Below, in pieces: positions 60,585 to 64,000 of a DNA stretch of 64,000 nt. This DNA is from Varroa destructor (lineage: Eukaryota > Arthropoda > Arachnida > Mesostigmata > Varroidae). Every line of letters starts with the position of its first letter. Positions within the stretch are counted from its first letter, which is position 1. The translations under genes and the position numbers were made by a program. Location of the stretch: NCBI RefSeq assembly GCF_002443255.2, contig NW_019211454.1, forward strand, positions 53,820,118-53,884,117. The letters are read 5' to 3'. The notes beneath the pieces were generated by a model that was not told where the DNA came from, searched no databases, and saw only the letters and a program-made list of their open reading frames with translations.

Positions 60585-60589
60585 AGAGT

Positions 60590-63500
60590 TTTGTCGACAC
60601 AAAGCAATTCCACCGTTGTAACCCTCGTATTGTAAGCATCCAGATATTTACATCTTAGCCGCGAACCGCAAAAGCCACGAATAGATTAGCCATACCAAAT
60701 GGTGCACTTCCAGATAATAAATGTTACGAATGTCATGTTTGAATATATACGACTGAGCACAAGCACGAAGCACGAGTGTTTATTCCAAGCCAGACACGTT
60801 TGTGAAGTCAGCAAATGACTGACTGAGTCGTTCCATCATTGAACCACTGTTCCAAACAATTGCTATAGAATCACAGTACGCAATGCTTGTAAGTGTCCCT
60901 GTGCCGTCGCTAGCATATCGTTAACGTTTTAGCTTACATGTTTGCATAGAAGTTTGTCATAACCGCCATATTAATTTTTTTCGCAAATCAACAAAAGCAT
61001 GAGTCGCACATAAAATCCTTAATATGGAGATATTTGAACGTGCACAAGCGTATGTGATTTCCTATATTATGTGCCTTTAGTATGTTTAGGTTACTCTCTG
61101 GCGTTCCACTCATGCCCACTTTAGAGGAATAGTGTGTTGAGTTCGAGATAGAAAAATCGTGACAAAATGGGTTCTGGATTCGAACGCGCGACGTACCTTT
61201 GTTACAGCACGGTTAATGTCTCATTCGTACCCTTGATAGGAGTTGTCTATAAATTCAATCGATTTTATCTTGGCGTAAAACAAGTGCCAGAGCTGACCTA
61301 GGCAGTTGAATCGTTTTAGTAGAAGTAGTGCAGGTCGTCGCTTACATGTACACTAGTTTACTTTTTTGGAAGGATACCGCGTTGGTCAAAGAATCACAAA
61401 TGGGCAGAATGGTTCGAACAGCGGGAAAACAGTCATGATTCAAAAAAGGCAATTCAACACAAGGTAGAAGAAACCAAAGGTGCCATAGAGTCCGTGTCAG
61501 AAGTCATTAACGTATACGAAGTCTAATTTACTATGCGTTTCTGAGTATTTTATATTGAAATATATAAATAAACCTATTTCACTTGCCCTCGTAAGTTGCA
61601 TAGTCCATTTTACGCGCTACGTGTAACTATAATGTTAATATTATAAGTGCAGAAGCTTACGTAGAACAATTCAACTACTGCACTTTTTAGCTGTGGCGGA
61701 GTCTCCTACAACCCAACATGTTAGTCGTTAGATTCAAATGTGCCGGATAATTTGTTACGCCAAAAATCTCCTGGAAACGGCGTTTTTCTGCACCGTCGCC
61801 TTGATTGAAAATAATAAACTCATTTTCAACTATTATTAATTGCTCTTCACTGCATCGACGTTCGATTGTTATCTAAACCCATCTAATTGATCACCTCGAG
61901 CTATATTAGTTGGCAACTGCCATATATTATATTGGTTGGATCCCCATCGGCACAGTCAGCAAATCCCACTATGTGGCCTGTACTTATACGAAAGGAGAAG
62001 ATCAAAAGGAGATCTGAAGAATAAGTTCTAGATAGAGCATAATCGTGAAAATATCCCTTCTAATTTAATCCTGTGTTCCCTATTGATTTTACCGTAACGA
62101 GGCAAACATCCGTTTGGTGTAGGGTCTGACGAGGGTGCCCGATGCAGGCATAACTATGTCAAGCAATAAATTATGGAAGCCTTTTAACAACTGAGGCAAT
62201 ATTACAGAACCTGTTTTTTGCTCTCGGCGGCTAACGTCGAAGAAGCTTCTGTGCTGGGCATAATTTCATTATTGGCCACTCGTGTTCGATATCAATACCG
62301 GTTGTTTAAGAAGTCCGACATAGTTTGTACAGATTTGTCGTACGCTCGTTCATGGTATGGAAAAGTAGAGCCAGTGTGGAAGTTAGACAAATTTAAAGAG
62401 GGTATATGGTCTTAGAATGACATATAGTGTAATATATACGAAAGAAAATTGTCTCACCGGGCCTTAGCCAAGTAACTAGATAGCTAATATTTAAAGAAGC
62501 CACCAGAAGTGTCAAGGGTTGACTCTACTGCGTTTGGTAGTACCTAAATTTTTAACTTCTTAAGCAGCTGCTATTCTGCTTCCATATATTTAGTACGCGA
62601 TCACAAGCTTTGCTGAGCAGAAAGGTGCATGTAACATCTCAAAGCTACGCGTAGGCATATAAGCGTTGCTATTAATATTGAAATCGCTTAAAAATATGTA
62701 GAGGGTATGCACTAAACCAGGGAAACGAAAGAACCAAGCTGGTATCAATAACATCAGCAAGCATATTTCAATATTAACACTGATCTCACACTGGCGTTCA
62801 TCGATACTGGCTCATTCAATAGTCCTGTAAAACATTTTAGTGGATATCGATTTTGCTGCGCCTAAATATATCTATATATTTTTCTGTATTTAGCTTTGGC
62901 ATGAATCTGCCATTCTTGCTATAGAGATTAACGTATTATATATAAAGTAACGGAGCAGAGTAAGTGACTAATAACGATGATGTCAATTTTTAGCTGAAGT
63001 CTATAGGCGGCCCTATATACTCTACTGACCGTCACGCATCGGGCTGAGGTGGAGATAATTCTTTTACACATCCTGTATACGTGCAATATATACGTGATAT
63101 ATATTCAAGTAATGCACATGTGTACTTGTTTAGACTTTAACAAGCTCAATTCCTCCTCGTATTACTGCTTTGTGACGCATATCTGTTACTGAGATATGTG
63201 CTAGGCTGATTTCCTGGGCCTTTGGTAGGTGAGCTAAGATCAAGGAGCAATACGTAAAAAAAATTCACCTGTCTGAGCGTATGCCCTGACCCGAAACTCA
63301 TTCGTGGTTTCAAAGCGAGTGACGCTGATCTATTTTTACATTAGCCTCTAATTAAAGCTTGAAGCTCGGCAAGGAATGCCAATTAAGAGTCTCATGACTA
63401 GGTTTTAGATCGCGTCTTATATGCACACTCACCCTAGGTTTTATCAGGCAACTTAGGTCGTTAACAAATGGCTAACGACTTGTTTGCGTACCCGGCAGAA

Positions 63501-64000
63501 GAGGGACTTGCAAGATTGGCTTGAAGAAGTCGTACAACCGAAGTTTACAATATATAATCTTGGAGAAAAGCCTATACCCAAACTGTAAGTCCTACAGATG
63601 AAGCGCACGGTGAGCACTTCGCCTCGCGCTATTCATAAACTGATTGTTCGTTTTACATTTGTTATCCACGACCTCTGCGAGCTATTTTCCCTTTCATATT
63701 AACACCTATCTGGAACTACCTCTTAATTATAGCATATAATAAGACCACTGACGGATGTTTCAGGCTTTGTTCTGTGGTAAGTGGTGTAGGGTACGGGGTT
63801 AGTATGTGCGGAGCAATTTTTCTATCAGCAGAAAAAGGTCTTCTTCGCACTTGTAGAACTTTATTCGAGAATAGGGTTCCCTGATCAAATCAGGCCCTCT
63901 GAGTGTTTGTTAGATATTCTGGCTCAAAGGAAATGTGATATTCGAAAACTACAACAGCGACGCACTGAACTTTTGTGATTAAACTTTTTAAATTTTTGCG
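60590..64000. other. Non-coding, AT-rich
   Basis: No supported gene. The frame 62218-62415 has no ATG and no splice support. GTAAGT-type words occur (62964, 63776) without adjoining open exons. Confidence 0.4.

Noticed and set aside
61150..61190. tRNA on the minus strand (GTTCGAATCC)
   Set aside because: The T-arm stem does not pair on either side of the loop and no A box is present.
1..64000. CRISPR array, operon or prokaryotic gene cluster
   Set aside because: No regularly spaced repeats, no long adjacent ORFs and no ribosome-binding-site pattern anywhere in the window.

Overview
The window looks like nuclear DNA from an animal. It is AT-rich by eye, with TA, GA and CTG/CCG simple repeats and many AATAAA hexamers. 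The longest open frames are only about 175 codons, GT-AG splice-like sites are common, and there are decayed non-LTR (LINE) retrotransposon pieces. I see no operons, rRNA, convincing tRNA or CRISPR array. An arthropod, perhaps a mite or tick, is my best guess from the LINE protein style and the short candidate introns, but nothing here proves it.

Most of the 64 kb is non-coding. The best-supported features are three LINE fragments on the plus strand. One is an endonuclease piece at about 27.48-28.01 kb. The other two are copies of one reverse-transcriptase domain at about 35.26-35.75 kb and 40.40-40.90 kb. All carry stops and frameshifts and are dead.

Several GC-richer islands (about 13.7-14.6, 38.2-38.7, 42.7-43.2, 47.2-47.7, 54.1-55.3 and 56.4-59.9 kb) stand out from the AT-rich background. 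They hold the most gene-like reading frames. Two minus-strand models can be joined with matching splice phase: a two-exon frame at 13667-14549 ending in a Ser-rich tail with a PPxY motif, and a three-exon, 102-residue frame at 42664-43162. Other candidates are single frames or exons: small secreted-type proteins (23990-24412, 38441-38662, 10186-10323), membrane-type frames (16906-17133, 6067-6534), and soluble frames in the islands. I recognised no protein family in any of them. GC-rich DNA opens reading frames by chance and I chose splice sites by eye, so every CDS entry is a hypothesis and its confidence is set accordingly.

Structural DNA features include a perfect 38-bp palindrome (25820-25857), a ~123-nt foldback (36785-36907), a 15-bp hairpin followed by nine T (40112-40155), a pre-miRNA-like hairpin (24626-24688) and a near-identical 73-bp direct repeat (59169 and 60512). 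I found no convincing new multi-gene system. The most useful leads are the two phase-consistent small gene models and the LINE family.
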